DNA of 64,000 nucleotides from Halochromatium glycolicum (lineage in GTDB: Bacteria; Pseudomonadota; Gammaproteobacteria; Chromatiales; Chromatiaceae), in contig NZ_NRSJ01000009.1 of NCBI RefSeq assembly GCF_016584085.1, positions 1-64,000 on the forward strand, given 5' to 3'. Below the pieces are notes generated by a model. The model was not told the origin of the DNA. It was given only the letters and a program-made list of their open reading frames with translations, and made no database searches. The position numbers were made by a program, and so were the translations under genes. Positions 16,495-29,687 of the stretch are shown in pieces (the first letter of the stretch is position 1; every line of letters begins with the position of its first letter).

Positions 16495-18547
16495 GCCGGC
16501 TTGTCCTGCTGCGCACCGCCGGTCTCTTCGGAAAGCGCCTGCTCGAGGCGCTGGGTCTGCTCGACGATGCGCTGGAGCCGCTTGCCGAGGGTGTCCCACT
16601 CGGCGAGGCAGGCGCGCAGCTCGCCGAGCCGCTCGGTGCGCTGTTTCTCATCGAGCTCGGCCTGTTGTTTGAGCCGTTCCAGCTCGCGCTGGGCCTCGGC
16701 CGAGCGCTCGCTAGCAAGCTGCTGCACGCTTTCGCCGACCTGTTGGGCCAAGTCGTCGAAGTGCGTGTCGACGAGGTTGTGCAAGCGGCCTGCGCCGACG
16801 TCGACGTCGAAGTAGTAGCGGCGGGCCTGATCGCGCACGCTGTGCAGATGGGCATGGAGCTCCTGCTGGGCCTGCCTGAGCTTCTGCTCTTTGGCCCGGC
16901 CCCAGCCTTTGCCGCCCTGGACGAGCGCCCATAGGCTCCCGGCGAGCGCGACACCGACAGCGGCCGGCGGGAAGACCGTGCTCGCGACGACATATTGTCC
17001 CGACTGCTGTGATCCGGACACCAAGAAGCCGCCAGATACTGGAAATAGGCGGCTCCTCCGTCTGGATTAGTCCCGGCGGAACAATAACCGACGCCGGCGA
17101 CGAATCCCACACTCATGAAGTCCTGGCGAAACCCCTTGAACTTGTCGATCCAGTCATCCTGGATCGGCAATTGGTAGCCGGCAGCGGCCGTCTCCGGCGA
17201 CAGCGAGCTGCCGGCAGCGCCCCGAGACAGCGCCTCCATCGCCGTTTCGAAATCGACGAGTTGCTCGCTTGCGCGCTCTCGGACGTCCTGATCGACCTGT
17301 TGCCATTTCTCGATCGCATCCTGCGTGACGCCTTCGGCCAGCCGTTCGCCCAATGCCTGCGCTTGCGGCAGCGAGGTCAGCGCCTTGATCTTGTCGCGCC
17401 ATTCGCGATCGATGTCTCCTCCGCTCTCGAGTGCCTGCCTCATCTGTTGCTTTCCGCCGGTGACGACCTTTCGGATGCCGTGGATCAGGGCCTGCCGCTT
17501 CTCGCCGCGCTCGCCCCAGTCGCTGTCGAACCGGCGCTTGCGCTCGGCCATGTCGCGCTGCACAGCGACGCGCTGCTCCTTGGATTCGGAGAGCAGGTCG
17601 GCCACGCGCGTCTGCAGTGCTTGACGGGCGCTCTCGTGGTACTGGCCAGTGGCCAGTATGGCGGTGGCCACGCGGCTCAGGCCAGCCACGCGGAACAGGA
17701 AGGCCTTGAGCTCAGCGGCAAGCTCCCGATGCCGACTCAGGACCTCATAGTCCTCGTCCCCGGTCTCGGCGGCCTTCATCAGCAGCGTGCACGAGATCGG
17801 CCACACGCGAGGGTCCGTGAGCTTGTCGCCGAGCTCCTCGCGCAGCACCTGCTCGTTGCGCGCCTGCACCTCCTGCCAAGCCTCCCTGGCGAAACGGTCG
17901 ATCCGCGTCTGGATGAACAGGACGTTGGGGGTGATGTCGAGAATGGCGCCGATGGTCTCCAGGTCGCGCTGGCCGAGGGGCTCGCTGGAGGTGAGCACAT
18001 AGATCACCGCATCCGCCTGCGGGAGGAAGCGTTGCGTGATCAGGCTGTGTGCGGCGTAGAGGGAGCCCAGCCCCGGCGTGTCGAGCACGCTGACCCCGTC
18101 CGGCAGGAAGCGCACCGGCACATCGACCTCGATCCAGCGGATGACCTGATCCAGGCTTGGGGTGCTTTCCTGATCGGCCAGTACCTGCGAGCCGTAGTGC
18201 TCGAGCTCGGTCGCGGCGATCTCCTTGACCGTGTCGTCCTCGAAGCGGACGCGGTAATCCTCCTCCGCCGCCTTGTTGACCAGGAACACCTGGCTCGTCG
18301 CGATATCGACGTCGGTAGGCAGCAGCGGCCGGCCGATCAGGGCGTTGATGAAGCTGCTCTTACCGCGCTTGGCCTCGCCGACGACGAGGACGCGATAGCG
18401 GTTCTGCTGCAGCCTTTCGCGCAGGCTCGCCAGGGCCTCGGGTGGTGCCGGCAGGTCGCAGGCCGGCCGCTCGGCACCGAGGTCCTCGATGGCGTTCAGG
18501 CTGTCCTGGCGCAGGTCCTCGAACTGTTGCGGTAGCGGTGGGGTCAT
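16491..18547 (-). CDS. dynamin-like GTPase, frameshifted
   Basis: The N-terminal part (from ATG 18547) has a dynamin-type G domain: G1 VVGEAKRGKSS (56-65), G3 DTPG (156-159), G4 TRID (214-217), then long helices. Near 17025-17068 the frame shifts: homologous-looking text continues in another frame with FPVSGGFLVSGSQQSGQYV, a hydrophobic segment (AAVGVALAGSLWALV) and coiled-coil helices to the stop at 16491. Together this would be about 685 residues, a normal membrane-inserting dynamin layout. Either a real frameshift or a sequence error. It starts 37 bp after the C39-like gene and overlaps the Hsp70-FGE start by 4 bp. Confidence 0.75.
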
Positions 18548-18584
18548 CGGAGCGCTTCCTGTCTGTCGGTCGTGCGTTGCCCGG

Positions 18585-19556
18585 TCAGCCGAGGTCGCTG
18601 TCGGCTTCGTCTTGAAGGTCGAGATCTTGCGGGTATTCGCCTGCGGCTTGGTCGACGGCCTCGCCTTCGGCCAGGGTGGACGTCTGCTGGTCATCCGCGC
18701 GGCTGTGCTCGGTGGTCAATGCGGCCAGGGATGCGAGCGGGCCCAGGCCCAGCATCTGTAATGCGGTATCCAATGCCCCATCCCAGCTCTCGGGCTGGTC
18801 GGCCAGCCCCAGGAAGTTGTCGTACGGCATGCCCCAGACGGTTGGGATATGGCCCTGGACGTAGTCGAAATTGGCCATTTCGGGGAGCCAGTGCGGCGCC
18901 GGCTCCTGCGTCGCGACCATGAAGCAGTTGCCGTCGCGCCAGGCGTCGACGAACTGGTCCATCGGGTAGGTGGCCGCCGCCTCACCCGTGCCGGGGTCGC
19001 TGATGATGACCTGCACGTTGTCCGGGTCCGTGGTGTCGATGCCGGAGACCACCACGGCGTGGTCGGCGCCGGACATGCCCAGTTTGTCGGCAAGGGACTC
19101 GAGGATCGGGCTCTGGCCCCAGATCTCGCCGGAATCGAGGCCGACGATGACCTTGTGGCCTTGCGCCAGCTCGTTGGTCAGGTTGAAGATCGATGCGCCC
19201 TCGTACCGGGTCACGCCGATGCCGTGCAGCTCCAGGAGATTGCCGACATCCTGCGGCGCCGTGCCGCCGCCCGGCTGATACCAGCCGGCATTGATCGCCT
19301 CGTCGCGCAGCATCGTCTCGTCGAATTCCACGCCCGTGAACTGCTCCAGGATGAACTCCTGACAGCGGATCGCGCAGGTATCGGCATACCCCTGCTGGCC
19401 GTCCCAGAGCTGGATGTCCTGCTCCGGCGTGCCCATCTGGGTCTCGGCCGGCCGTATCGGAGCACCGACCTGCGGTTGCGGCGGAAGCAGGTCATCGAAC
19501 GGCGAGGACCAGTCACTCGAGCCCAAACCAGGGGTTGTGTTCGACGCGTTTGTCAT
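18585..19556 (-). CDS. C39-like papain-fold cysteine peptidase
   Basis: A 323-residue cytoplasmic protein with a Peptidase_C39_2-like domain: nucleophile Cys61 in YADTCAIRCQEFIL preceded by the WDGQQ oxyanion-type Gln, His166 in GADHAVVVSGID and Asp187 in VIISDPGTGE. The order Q-C-H-D matches papain-fold peptidases. No signal peptide; the N-terminal 40 and C-terminal 60 residues are acidic and low-complexity. The gene overlaps the GrpE-like gene by 4 bp (ATGA) and has a GAGGAG ribosome site. Unlike transporter-linked C39 domains there is no ABC partner; its neighbours are GrpE, dynamin and Hsp70 genes, so it may process a component of this locus. Confidence 0.75.
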   Translation of the reverse strand: MTNASNTTPGLGSSDWSSPFDDLLPPQPQVGAPIRPAETQMGTPEQDIQLWDGQQGYADTCAIRCQEFILEQFTGVEFDETMLRDEAINAGWYQPGGGTAPQDVGNLLELHGIGVTRYEGASIFNLTNELAQGHKVIVGLDSGEIWGQSPILESLADKLGMSGADHAVVVSGIDTTDPDNVQVIISDPGTGEAAATYPMDQFVDAWRDGNCFMVATQEPAPHWLPEMANFDYVQGHIPTVWGMPYDNFLGLADQPESWDGALDTALQMLGLGPLASLAALTTEHSRADDQQTSTLAEGEAVDQAAGEYPQDLDLQDEADSDLG

Positions 19557-20107
19557 GACGAATCTCCTCGTGCAGGGATGTCGGGACCTCGATCAACTGC
19601 AACCCGCGCGCGCCGCAGGATGCGGCGGCCGACGCGGAAACCGGGCGTGACGACCTGTATCGGCGGCCTGGCGCCGGCCGTCGGGGCGCCTGCCGAAAGC
19701 TGGTGCAGCTTGCGCTCGAAGGGTCCGTCCTGATCGATCAGCTCGACGCCGTTGCGCTGCAGAATCTCCTGCAACCGCAGGCAGGCATGCTCCGCGATCT
19801 CGCGCCCGGCGGCGTCGAGCCCGTCCGCATGGGTGTCGAGCTCGTCGTACAGGTCGGTGCACTCATTGACTAGCTTGAGCCAGGCACGGTTCTCGAGTGT
19901 CTCGGTTTCCGGCACCTGAGTCTGATGCCCTGCATCAGGGTCGGTACGGCCTTGATCCTCCACCGGTGGGACGTCGGGAGTCGCCGGGGGCGACGCCGGA
20001 ACCACAGTTTCGTCGCGCCCCGGCCGGGCTCGTTTGCCCCATGGCAAACCGAATAGCCTAGCGAGGCTCCAACGGCGGTTTGAAACGCCACTTCGAGAAG
20101 AGCTCAT
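19553..20107 (-). CDS. GrpE-like nucleotide exchange factor
   Basis: A 184-residue protein. The middle (about 75-125) is an amphipathic helix pair, and the C-terminal part ends in VVTPGFRVGRRILRRARVAV, closely resembling the GrpE beta-head motif (GYRLGDRVLRPAKV). The first 65 residues are basic and Pro/Asp-rich. GrpE releases ADP from Hsp70 proteins; the Hsp70-FGE gene three positions downstream is the obvious partner, and housekeeping GrpE is normally elsewhere next to dnaK-dnaJ. A ribosome site (TGAGGTG) precedes ATG 20107. It is the first gene of the tight operon. Confidence 0.7.
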   Translation of the reverse strand: MSSSRSGVSNRRWSLARLFGLPWGKRARPGRDETVVPASPPATPDVPPVEDQGRTDPDAGHQTQVPETETLENRAWLKLVNECTDLYDELDTHADGLDAAGREIAEHACLRLQEILQRNGVELIDQDGPFERKLHQLSAGAPTAGARPPIQVVTPGFRVGRRILRRARVAVDRGPDIPARGDSS

Positions 20108-20454
20108 GACGACACCTCATTATCCTACGGCAGCATCTTCGTCGGCGATCTTCCGGCCGCTCCTTTGGCGATCAAGGCAGCCAAGGACGTAAGCATCGAC
20201 AACGCTCCGCATGCCTATAGACTGAACGGATTTGCCGCTGCGATCTGACAATCTTCAGTACGGGCCTTCGATGCGAGGCGCGCCGCTGCTCGACTGACGC
20301 TGGCCCAGGCTGGAATCGCGCGCTCGCAAGCCCCGCTGCCGGGCCGCCGCGCCGGATGCACCGCCGCGGCAGCGCAGCGTCCAGCATCCGGCCGCCAAGC
20401 CCCAGCCGAGGCGCAGGCTCGCTGGCACCGAGGGCAGGGCATCGGGATCGGTTG
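20108..20454. other. upstream region of the GrpE-C39-dynamin-Hsp70 operon
   Basis: No gene with support. The operon promoter should be here, but I see no clear sigma-70 boxes. Frames crossing this stretch are Arg/Pro-rich shadows. Confidence 0.3.
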
Positions 20455-20867
20455 TCACGGCAACGTTTCGGCCTTTCCGGCACCCGCTGCGGGCTCCAAG
20501 AGCGCAAGCGCATAGTCCGGCACGGTCCGTGGCTTGGCGACCACGGGGTGCTGGCTGCCGTCCGTGAGAATCGGGACGGTGCGCTGTACATAGGTCTCAA
20601 GCTCGGTGAGGAAGACCATATCGTCCTGAATCAGGTCCGCCGAGCCTCGAACGCCATTGTGCTCATCTGGCGGTAGGTCCCGGGATCTCCCAGAAACATC
20701 TGGAACAAGTGCCTGAGTTGCTCATCTACGCGCAGGTCTTGTGCGAACTCTGTTGCATCAAAATCGTCACTGAATGCCGGGGCCGCGAGGAGGAACAGAC
20801 CGCCGACCAGGATGACGAAGACCTTCTGAAGAAGCGGTTGGAAACCGAGTTTCGTAGATATGCCCAA
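20455..20867 (-). pseudogene. small exported protein, frameshifted
   Basis: From ATG 20867 the frame starts with a signal peptide (VFVILVGGLFLLAAPAFS) and continues FDATEFAQDLRVDEQLRHLFQMFLGD before a TGA near 20631. A neighbouring frame then carries good coding text (ADLIQDDMVFLTELETYVQ, ending EPAAGAGKAETLP) to a stop at 20455. One missing base near 20665-20690 (CAGATGAG instead of CAGGATGAG) would join them into about 137 residues. The family is unknown to me. It lies upstream of the GrpE-like gene on the same strand, separated by about 350 bp. Confidence 0.5.
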
Positions 20868-21193
20868 GTGATTCCTTCAAATAGACTGGCCGTGGGTTGC
20901 GCCGACGGCGTCATGCAGGCGGTTCGTCAGCGTCGTGCCGCAGTCCCGGGTCAAAAGCGCTGGTGTCGGGTTGTGCTGAGCAAACCGTCTCCCTGGTCCT
21001 TCACGGCGGACCGGATGGGCAGAGATTGCGCCATGCTGCGCGCGGTCGCGGATGTAGCCACTTCCATGCGCGGCGTTAAAACTGACCGAGCCGACGAGCT
21101 CGCGATGACGGTCCTTAAGGCTTGGGATGCCTTTCGCGCCCGGCCTCGCTAGAATCGGGCGTCAAGATGCCGTCACCGAATCCCGGAGTCCCC
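20868..21193. other. upstream region of acnA
   Basis: No supported gene. It should hold promoters for acnA and for the minus-strand exported protein. I could not pick out reliable boxes. Confidence 0.3.
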
Positions 21194-23860
<2,667 letters not shown>

Positions 23861-23880
23861 GCGGTCTTGTTTGGCTCAGG

Positions 23881-24087
23881 ATGCCGCCAAAGGTTCGAGA
23901 GCTGATTGCAAGGTTGGAGCAGGCAGGCTTTGTCGATCGCGGTGGTAAAGGGAGTCATCGCAATTTCGTCCACCCGAGTGTGGTGAAGCCGATTACCGTG
24001 CCAGGAAAACCAGGAGAGGATGCCAAGCGATACCTGGTGCGAGCGGTCGAGAAGGCCATTGCGGAGTCGCGCGATGAAAGACAGTGA
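23881..24087 (+). CDS. hicA: HicA-type mRNA interferase toxin
   Basis: A 68-residue HicA with the double-stranded-RNA-binding-like fold: VRELIARLEQAGF, then GSHRNFVHP with the catalytic His26, and KPITVPGKPGEDAKRYLVRAV. HicA cleaves mRNA and is neutralised by HicB. The gene is complete and overlaps hicB by 14 bp. It begins 20 bp after acnA. Confidence 0.92.
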   Translation: MPPKVRELIARLEQAGFVDRGGKGSHRNFVHPSVVKPITVPGKPGEDAKRYLVRAVEKAIAESRDERQ

Positions 24088-24313
24088 TCAATACGCCAAG
24101 ATCGTGGAATGGTCCGAGGAGGATCAGTGTTACGTCGGCAGTTGTCCCGGTCTCATGCTAGGCGGCTGTCACGGCGACAACGAGCTGGCCGTTTTTGAGG
24201 AGCTTTGTCATGTCGTGGACGAAATCCTGCAGCTCTATCGCGAAGACGGTAAGGCGCTCCCCCCAGCGACGGCCGGAAGAGATCTTGTGAATCAGTTACA
24301 AGATGTCGCCTAA
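24074..24313 (+). CDS. hicB: HicB-type antitoxin
   Basis: A 79-residue HicB with the partial RNase H-like fold (YAKIVEWSEEDQCYVGSCPGL, then ELAVFEELCHVVDEILQ). A C-terminal DNA-binding helix-turn-helix or ribbon-helix-helix is not evident, so autoregulation may be weak or need another factor. ATG 24074 lies inside the hicA end, the usual translational coupling. Confidence 0.88.
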   Translation: MKDSDQYAKIVEWSEEDQCYVGSCPGLMLGGCHGDNELAVFEELCHVVDEILQLYREDGKALPPATAGRDLVNQLQDVA

Positions 24314-24364
24314 CCCGGTCGACCAACCTCCTTAGGCAAGACGGGGCGGAATGCTGCGGGTTGA

Positions 24365-25774
<1,410 letters not shown>

Positions 25775-25824
25775 TGGGCGCCAGCCGCTTGATGGGTACC
25801 AGCCGCGACTGATGTGCGCCTCCG

Positions 25825-26844
25825 TTGCCTGATCGCCGCCTGCAGCGACCGCAGCGCCTGCTGCTTGGGGCGGGCTTCATCGTGCTGGGCGAGTTCTGCT
25901 TCGCGTCGATGGGCGTCGGCATCCGGCTCGTTTCGGGCGAGCTGCCGAACGCGATGGTGGTCTTCGGCCGGAACCTGGTCGGTATCCTGCTGCTCGCGCC
26001 CTGGCTATTGCGCAACGGCCTCGGTGATCTGAAGACCGCCGTGCCCGGTCTCCATCTGCTGCGCGCGACCGCCGGCATCTCGGCGATGTACTGCTTCTTC
26101 TATGCGATCGCCGAGCTGCCGCTGGCCGAGGCGATGCTGCTCAAGCTGACCGCGCCGCTGTTCATCCCGCTGTTTGCGATGCTCTGGCTGCACGAGCGCG
26201 TCAGCGGCCTGCTCTGGATCGCGTTGGGGGTCGGCTTTGCCGGGGTGATCCTCATCCTCGATCTGGCACCGAGCACGGCCTGGGCCGGCGTGTCGCTGGT
26301 CTCGTTGATCGGACTGCTCGGCGGGGTCTTTGCGGCCGTGGCCAAGGTCACGGTGCGGCGGCTCTCGCGCTCGGAGCCGACGACACGGATCGTCTTCTAC
26401 TTTGCCCTGATCGCCGGCCTGATCTCGGCGTTGCCGCTGGCCTGGGAGTGGCAGACACCGACTGCAACCGCTTGGGGCCTGCTGCTCGGCATCGGCATCG
26501 CCGCCACGCTCGGCCAGCTCGCATTGACGCGCGGCCTGACGCTGGCGCCGGCATCGCGCATGGGGGCGTTCGGCTACTTCTCGGTGATCTTCGGTGCCGC
26601 TTACGGCTGGTTGTTCTGGGATGAGCCGCTGACGCTGAGCCTGCTGTTGGGCACCCTGCTGATCGCCGCCGGTGGACTGCTCGCGAGCCGGGCGCGCAGC
26701 GAGACACGGGTCCGCGCGCCGCGCCCAGAGCCAGGCCCAGAGCCGGACCCAGAGCCGGGCCCAGAGCCGGGCCCAGAGCCGGGCCCAGAGCCGGGCCCAG
26801 AGCCGGGCCGGCGAACGCGGACCGCCGCGAAACTCTCCCTATGA
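25825..26844 (+). CDS. EamA/DMT-family transporter with Pro-Glu-Gly-Pro tail
   Basis: An inner-membrane protein with about ten helices and two EamA halves (FCFASMGVGIRLVSGELP; AEAMLLKLTAPLFIPLFA; GAFGYFSVIFGAAYGWLFW DEPL region). Substrate unknown; relatives export metabolites. The likely start is TTG 25825. After the last helix the tail (about 295-330) is a PEPG repeat made of seven 12-bp units, a feature not expected in the family. The stop overlaps the roxA start by 4 bp, suggesting coupling. Confidence 0.85.
   Translation: MPDRRLQRPQRLLLGAGFIVLGEFCFASMGVGIRLVSGELPNAMVVFGRNLVGILLLAPWLLRNGLGDLKTAVPGLHLLRATAGISAMYCFFYAIAELPLAEAMLLKLTAPLFIPLFAMLWLHERVSGLLWIALGVGFAGVILILDLAPSTAWAGVSLVSLIGLLGGVFAAVAKVTVRRLSRSEPTTRIVFYFALIAGLISALPLAWEWQTPTATAWGLLLGIGIAATLGQLALTRGLTLAPASRMGAFGYFSVIFGAAYGWLFWDEPLTLSLLLGTLLIAAGGLLASRARSETRVRAPRPEPGPEPDPEPGPEPGPEPGPEPGPEPGRRTRTAAKLSL
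26723..26806 (+). repeat. 12-bp tandem repeat inside the transporter gene
   Basis: Seven near-identical units of GCCCAGAGCCGG encode Pro-Glu-Pro-Gly repeats at the C-terminus of the EamA protein. Because the unit is a multiple of three, copy-number change keeps the frame and only changes tail length. Confidence 0.85.
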
Positions 26845-28067
26845 TCAACGACAGTCCTGCGTTCCCAGCGTTGCGGTTTCCATCCGGGCTGGATGCCGAA
26901 GGCTTCCTAGCCCGCTACTGGCAACGCCGGCCCCTGCTGATGCGCCAGGCGCTGCCGGGCTTCGAGAACCCGTTGCCGGCCGATGAGCTGGCCGGTCTCG
27001 CGTGCGAGTCCGATGTCGAGGCGCGCATCGTGCTCGAGCGGAGCGAGCAGGGACCCTGGCAGTTGTTGCACGGACCGTTCGCTCCTGAGCGCTTCGCGGC
27101 ACTGCCGGCGACCCATTGGACGCTGCTCGTGCAGGATGTCGACAAGCACATCCCGGAGATCGGCGCGTTGCTCGAGCGTTTCCGGTTTCTGCCCAACTGG
27201 CGTCTCGACGACATCATGGTCAGCTATGCGGAGGATCAGGGATCGGTCGGGCCCCATGTTGATGACTACGATGTGTTCCTGATCCAGGCCGAGGGCCGCC
27301 GGCGTTGGCGCATCGCGACCCGCGCCGATGCGCCGCTCGAGCTGCTGCCCGACCTCGAGATCAAGATTCTCGAACGATTCGAACCGGATCACGAGTGGCT
27401 GCTCGAGCCTGGCGACATCCTCTATCTGCCGCCCGGCGTTCCGCATTGGGGGGTCGCCGAGGGCGCCTGTCAGACCTGGTCGGTCGGGCTGCGCTCGCCG
27501 AGCTGGGGCGAGCTCGCCGACGACTGGCTGGCCGAGGTGGCGGAGCGCTTTACCCCGGCCGGCCGCTGGCGCGATCCGTCTCCGGACGGCGGCTCGGTTG
27601 CCGTGACGCCGGACGATCCGGCCGAGTTGACGGCGGCGACGATCGCCAGTATGCGCACGCAGATCGAGTCGGGTATCGCTGCGGCCGGGTGCGACGACTT
27701 CGCGGTTTGGCTCGGGAAATGGATGACAGAGCCGAAGCTCAATCTGGAGCTGGCGCCGCCCGAACCCTCTTGGCCTGTCAGTGCGGTCATTGCGCTATTG
27801 GAATCGCGGGGGGCGCTCCAGCGTGATGGGCGCTCGTTGCTGTTGTTCGCGCGATCATCCGAACCCGTTGGGCCGGTGTTGCTGTTTGCGAATGGGGAAG
27901 ATCATCGTCTGCCGGCTGAACTGGCGCCGTTCGTCTCGCTGTTGGCGAATGGTCGGGAGCTCGAGGCTGGCCGAGTTCGACCCTGGCTCGATCAAGAGCC
28001 GGCGCAGGCGCTGCTCGCAACGCTGTTCAACGCGGGTCACTATCGTGTCCCGGATGAGTCTGCCTAA
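26841..28067 (+). CDS. roxA: ribosomal protein L16 arginine hydroxylase (RoxA/YcfD type)
   Basis: A 408-residue JmjC-fold 2-oxoglutarate/Fe(II) oxygenase. The iron ligands are HVDDYD (His137, Asp139) and the distal His in PPGVPHWGV (about 201). YcfD of E. coli hydroxylates Arg81 of ribosomal protein L16. N-terminal FLARYWQRRPLLMRQALPGF is a family hallmark, and a C-terminal winged-helix dimerisation region follows. ATG 26841 overlaps the transporter stop. Length is typical. Confidence 0.9.
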   Translation: MINDSPAFPALRFPSGLDAEGFLARYWQRRPLLMRQALPGFENPLPADELAGLACESDVEARIVLERSEQGPWQLLHGPFAPERFAALPATHWTLLVQDVDKHIPEIGALLERFRFLPNWRLDDIMVSYAEDQGSVGPHVDDYDVFLIQAEGRRRWRIATRADAPLELLPDLEIKILERFEPDHEWLLEPGDILYLPPGVPHWGVAEGACQTWSVGLRSPSWGELADDWLAEVAERFTPAGRWRDPSPDGGSVAVTPDDPAELTAATIASMRTQIESGIAAAGCDDFAVWLGKWMTEPKLNLELAPPEPSWPVSAVIALLESRGALQRDGRSLLLFARSSEPVGPVLLFANGEDHRLPAELAPFVSLLANGRELEAGRVRPWLDQEPAQALLATLFNAGHYRVPDESA

Positions 28068-28254
28068 AGCCGACCGGCTGCTGCAACAGAGGTTTCCGGC
28101 GAGCAATGATCCGCATCCGACAGCCTTGATCATCTGCTGGCCCGTCTGCCGCCCAAATGTTGTGCGGCAGGGTTGCAATCCGACCCTTGGGAATCGATCA
28201 GCGCGGCATCTGTGATCCAATCTTTGAGGTCTTGGGCGAGGCGCTGACCGAGGT

Positions 28255-28845
28255 CTATCGATCGACCTTGGTGATGACGACGCGGCGCTGCTCGACCGAA
28301 AAGGGGCTGTACTGCGGCAGTAGCTCGCGTTTCCCGCGACTTTCAGGGGGTGCGAGCAGCTCGGCTGGATAGCCTTCGGCAATGAAGTAGTCGCGCACCG
28401 CCTTCGCACGCCGCATCCCGAGTGCCATGTTGTACGCATCCGAGCCCTTGGCATCGGTATGCCCGACGATGGTGACATACTCGCGGGCAGGCGACCGCTT
28501 CACCTTTCGAATATAGCTATCGATCGTCGCAAGTACCGGGCGGTTGACGACGGTGTCGGGGACGATGTACTTGTCGAACTCGAAGAGCAGCTTGATCGTG
28601 AGCTCTTCTGGAACCCGGACGTCGCCGCAGGCAGGCAACTGTTGGGCTGTCGGGTCTTCCCAGCACTCACCGAAGGGCGGCTCTGTCCAGCTCCAGCCGC
28701 CCGGGTGGGGACTGCTCCGGTCCGGCGTTGGAGGCTTGGCGCCGCCGGCCGTGCCTTCAGCGAATCCAGCGAGTGCTGGGCCGCTGCAGAGTAGCAGCAT
28801 GAGGACGGCGCAAACGATGCTGGGTCTTCTGGTGGACGGCTTCAA
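28255..28845 (-). CDS. OmpA-domain periplasmic protein (copy 1)
   Basis: A 196-residue exported protein: signal peptide (VLMLLLCSGPALA), a short Pro/Gly-rich region, then a C-terminal OmpA-like peptidoglycan-binding domain (LLFEFDKY, TIVGHTDAKGSDAYN, GMRRAKAVRDYF). There is no N-terminal beta-barrel, so it is a small periplasmic anchor rather than a porin. It is a clear duplicate of the gene at 29097-29687, with the last 110 residues nearly the same. Confidence 0.85.
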   Translation of the reverse strand: MKPSTRRPSIVCAVLMLLLCSGPALAGFAEGTAGGAKPPTPDRSSPHPGGWSWTEPPFGECWEDPTAQQLPACGDVRVPEELTIKLLFEFDKYIVPDTVVNRPVLATIDSYIRKVKRSPAREYVTIVGHTDAKGSDAYNMALGMRRAKAVRDYFIAEGYPAELLAPPESRGKRELLPQYSPFSVEQRRVVITKVDR

Positions 28846-28955
28846 TTCGGTAATCGGGTCGACTTAGGAATGATCAATCATTGCCTTCCCGACGCTGCCG
28901 CGACCGGTCGCTTTGAAATCGGGAAGTCGTTTCTGGGCGGTCACCTACAAAAGCG

Positions 28956-28986
28956 AAAGCCGGCTAGCTGCAAGCTAGCCGGCTTT
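28956..28986 (-). terminator. rho-independent terminator of the second OmpA-domain gene
   Basis: A perfect 13-bp stem, AAAGCCGGCTAGC/GCTAGCCGGCTTT, with a 5-base loop. On the minus strand it is followed by CGCTTTTG. It lies 110 bp after the stop of the gene at 29097-29687 and separates the two duplicates. Confidence 0.8.
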
Positions 28987-29096
28987 GCCAGGCTCGATGG
29001 CCGGCGCCAAACGCCTCGGGCTCGCCGCCTAATCAATAAGGCCGAAGGCTGCGCTGGTGCGGCAGCGGGCTCTGGCGTCGAGCCTATCCTAGCAGC

Positions 29097-29687
29097 TTAC
29101 TGGTCGACCTTGGTGATGACGACGCGGCGCTGCTGGACCGAGAACGGGCTGTACTGCGGCAGCAGATCGCGCTTGCCAAGGCTCTCGGCTGGTGCGAGCA
29201 GGCGCTCTGGATAGCCCTGGGCGATGAAGTAGTCCCGCACAGCGTCGGCGCGCCGCATGCCGAGTGCCATGTTGTAGGCGTCGGAGCCTTTCGCATCGGT
29301 GTGGCCGACGATGGTGACGTATTCCTCGACCGGCGTGCTCTGGACCCTGGCGATGTAATCATCGATCTCGGCCAGGACCTCGCGGTTCACGACGGTCTCC
29401 GGGACCTGATACTTGTCGAACTCGAACAGCAGCTGGACCGTGATCTCGGCCGGGACGATATCGCGCTCGCACGGCGGCAGGTTGGTGGGACCGCTAGGGT
29501 AGGCGCTCTGCCAGCACTCGCCGTAGCTGGTCGCCCACAGCTGGCCGTCTGGGAAGTTCTTGCTGCCAGCCGCATACCAATACGACTCTTGCATCTCATC
29601 GGCGACAGCAGTGCCGCCCATCAAAAGAGCGGCCGCTGCCGTGCAGGCGATGGCCGCGGTGCGGAGGGGTTTCGTCGTGATGAACAT
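29097..29687 (-). CDS. OmpA-domain periplasmic protein (copy 2)
   Basis: A 196-residue duplicate of the neighbouring gene: signal peptide (ACTAAAALLMGGTAVA), a variable Trp/Tyr/Gly-rich region with two cysteines (YGECWQ, LPPCERD), and the same OmpA domain (LLFEFDKYQVPE, GHTDAKGSDAYNMALG). The duplicate pair keeps the cysteines, suggesting a disulfide. A strong terminator follows. The AT-rich stretch at 29795-29900 upstream likely holds its promoter and that of the divergent glycosylase gene. Confidence 0.87.
   Translation of the reverse strand: MFITTKPLRTAAIACTAAAALLMGGTAVADEMQESYWYAAGSKNFPDGQLWATSYGECWQSAYPSGPTNLPPCERDIVPAEITVQLLFEFDKYQVPETVVNREVLAEIDDYIARVQSTPVEEYVTIVGHTDAKGSDAYNMALGMRRADAVRDYFIAQGYPERLLAPAESLGKRDLLPQYSPFSVQQRRVVITKVDQ

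Noticed and set aside
28956..28986. Perfect palindrome between the OmpA genes as a mobile-element end or operator
   Set aside because: Stem, loop and following T-rich stretch on the minus strand fit a simple terminator better.
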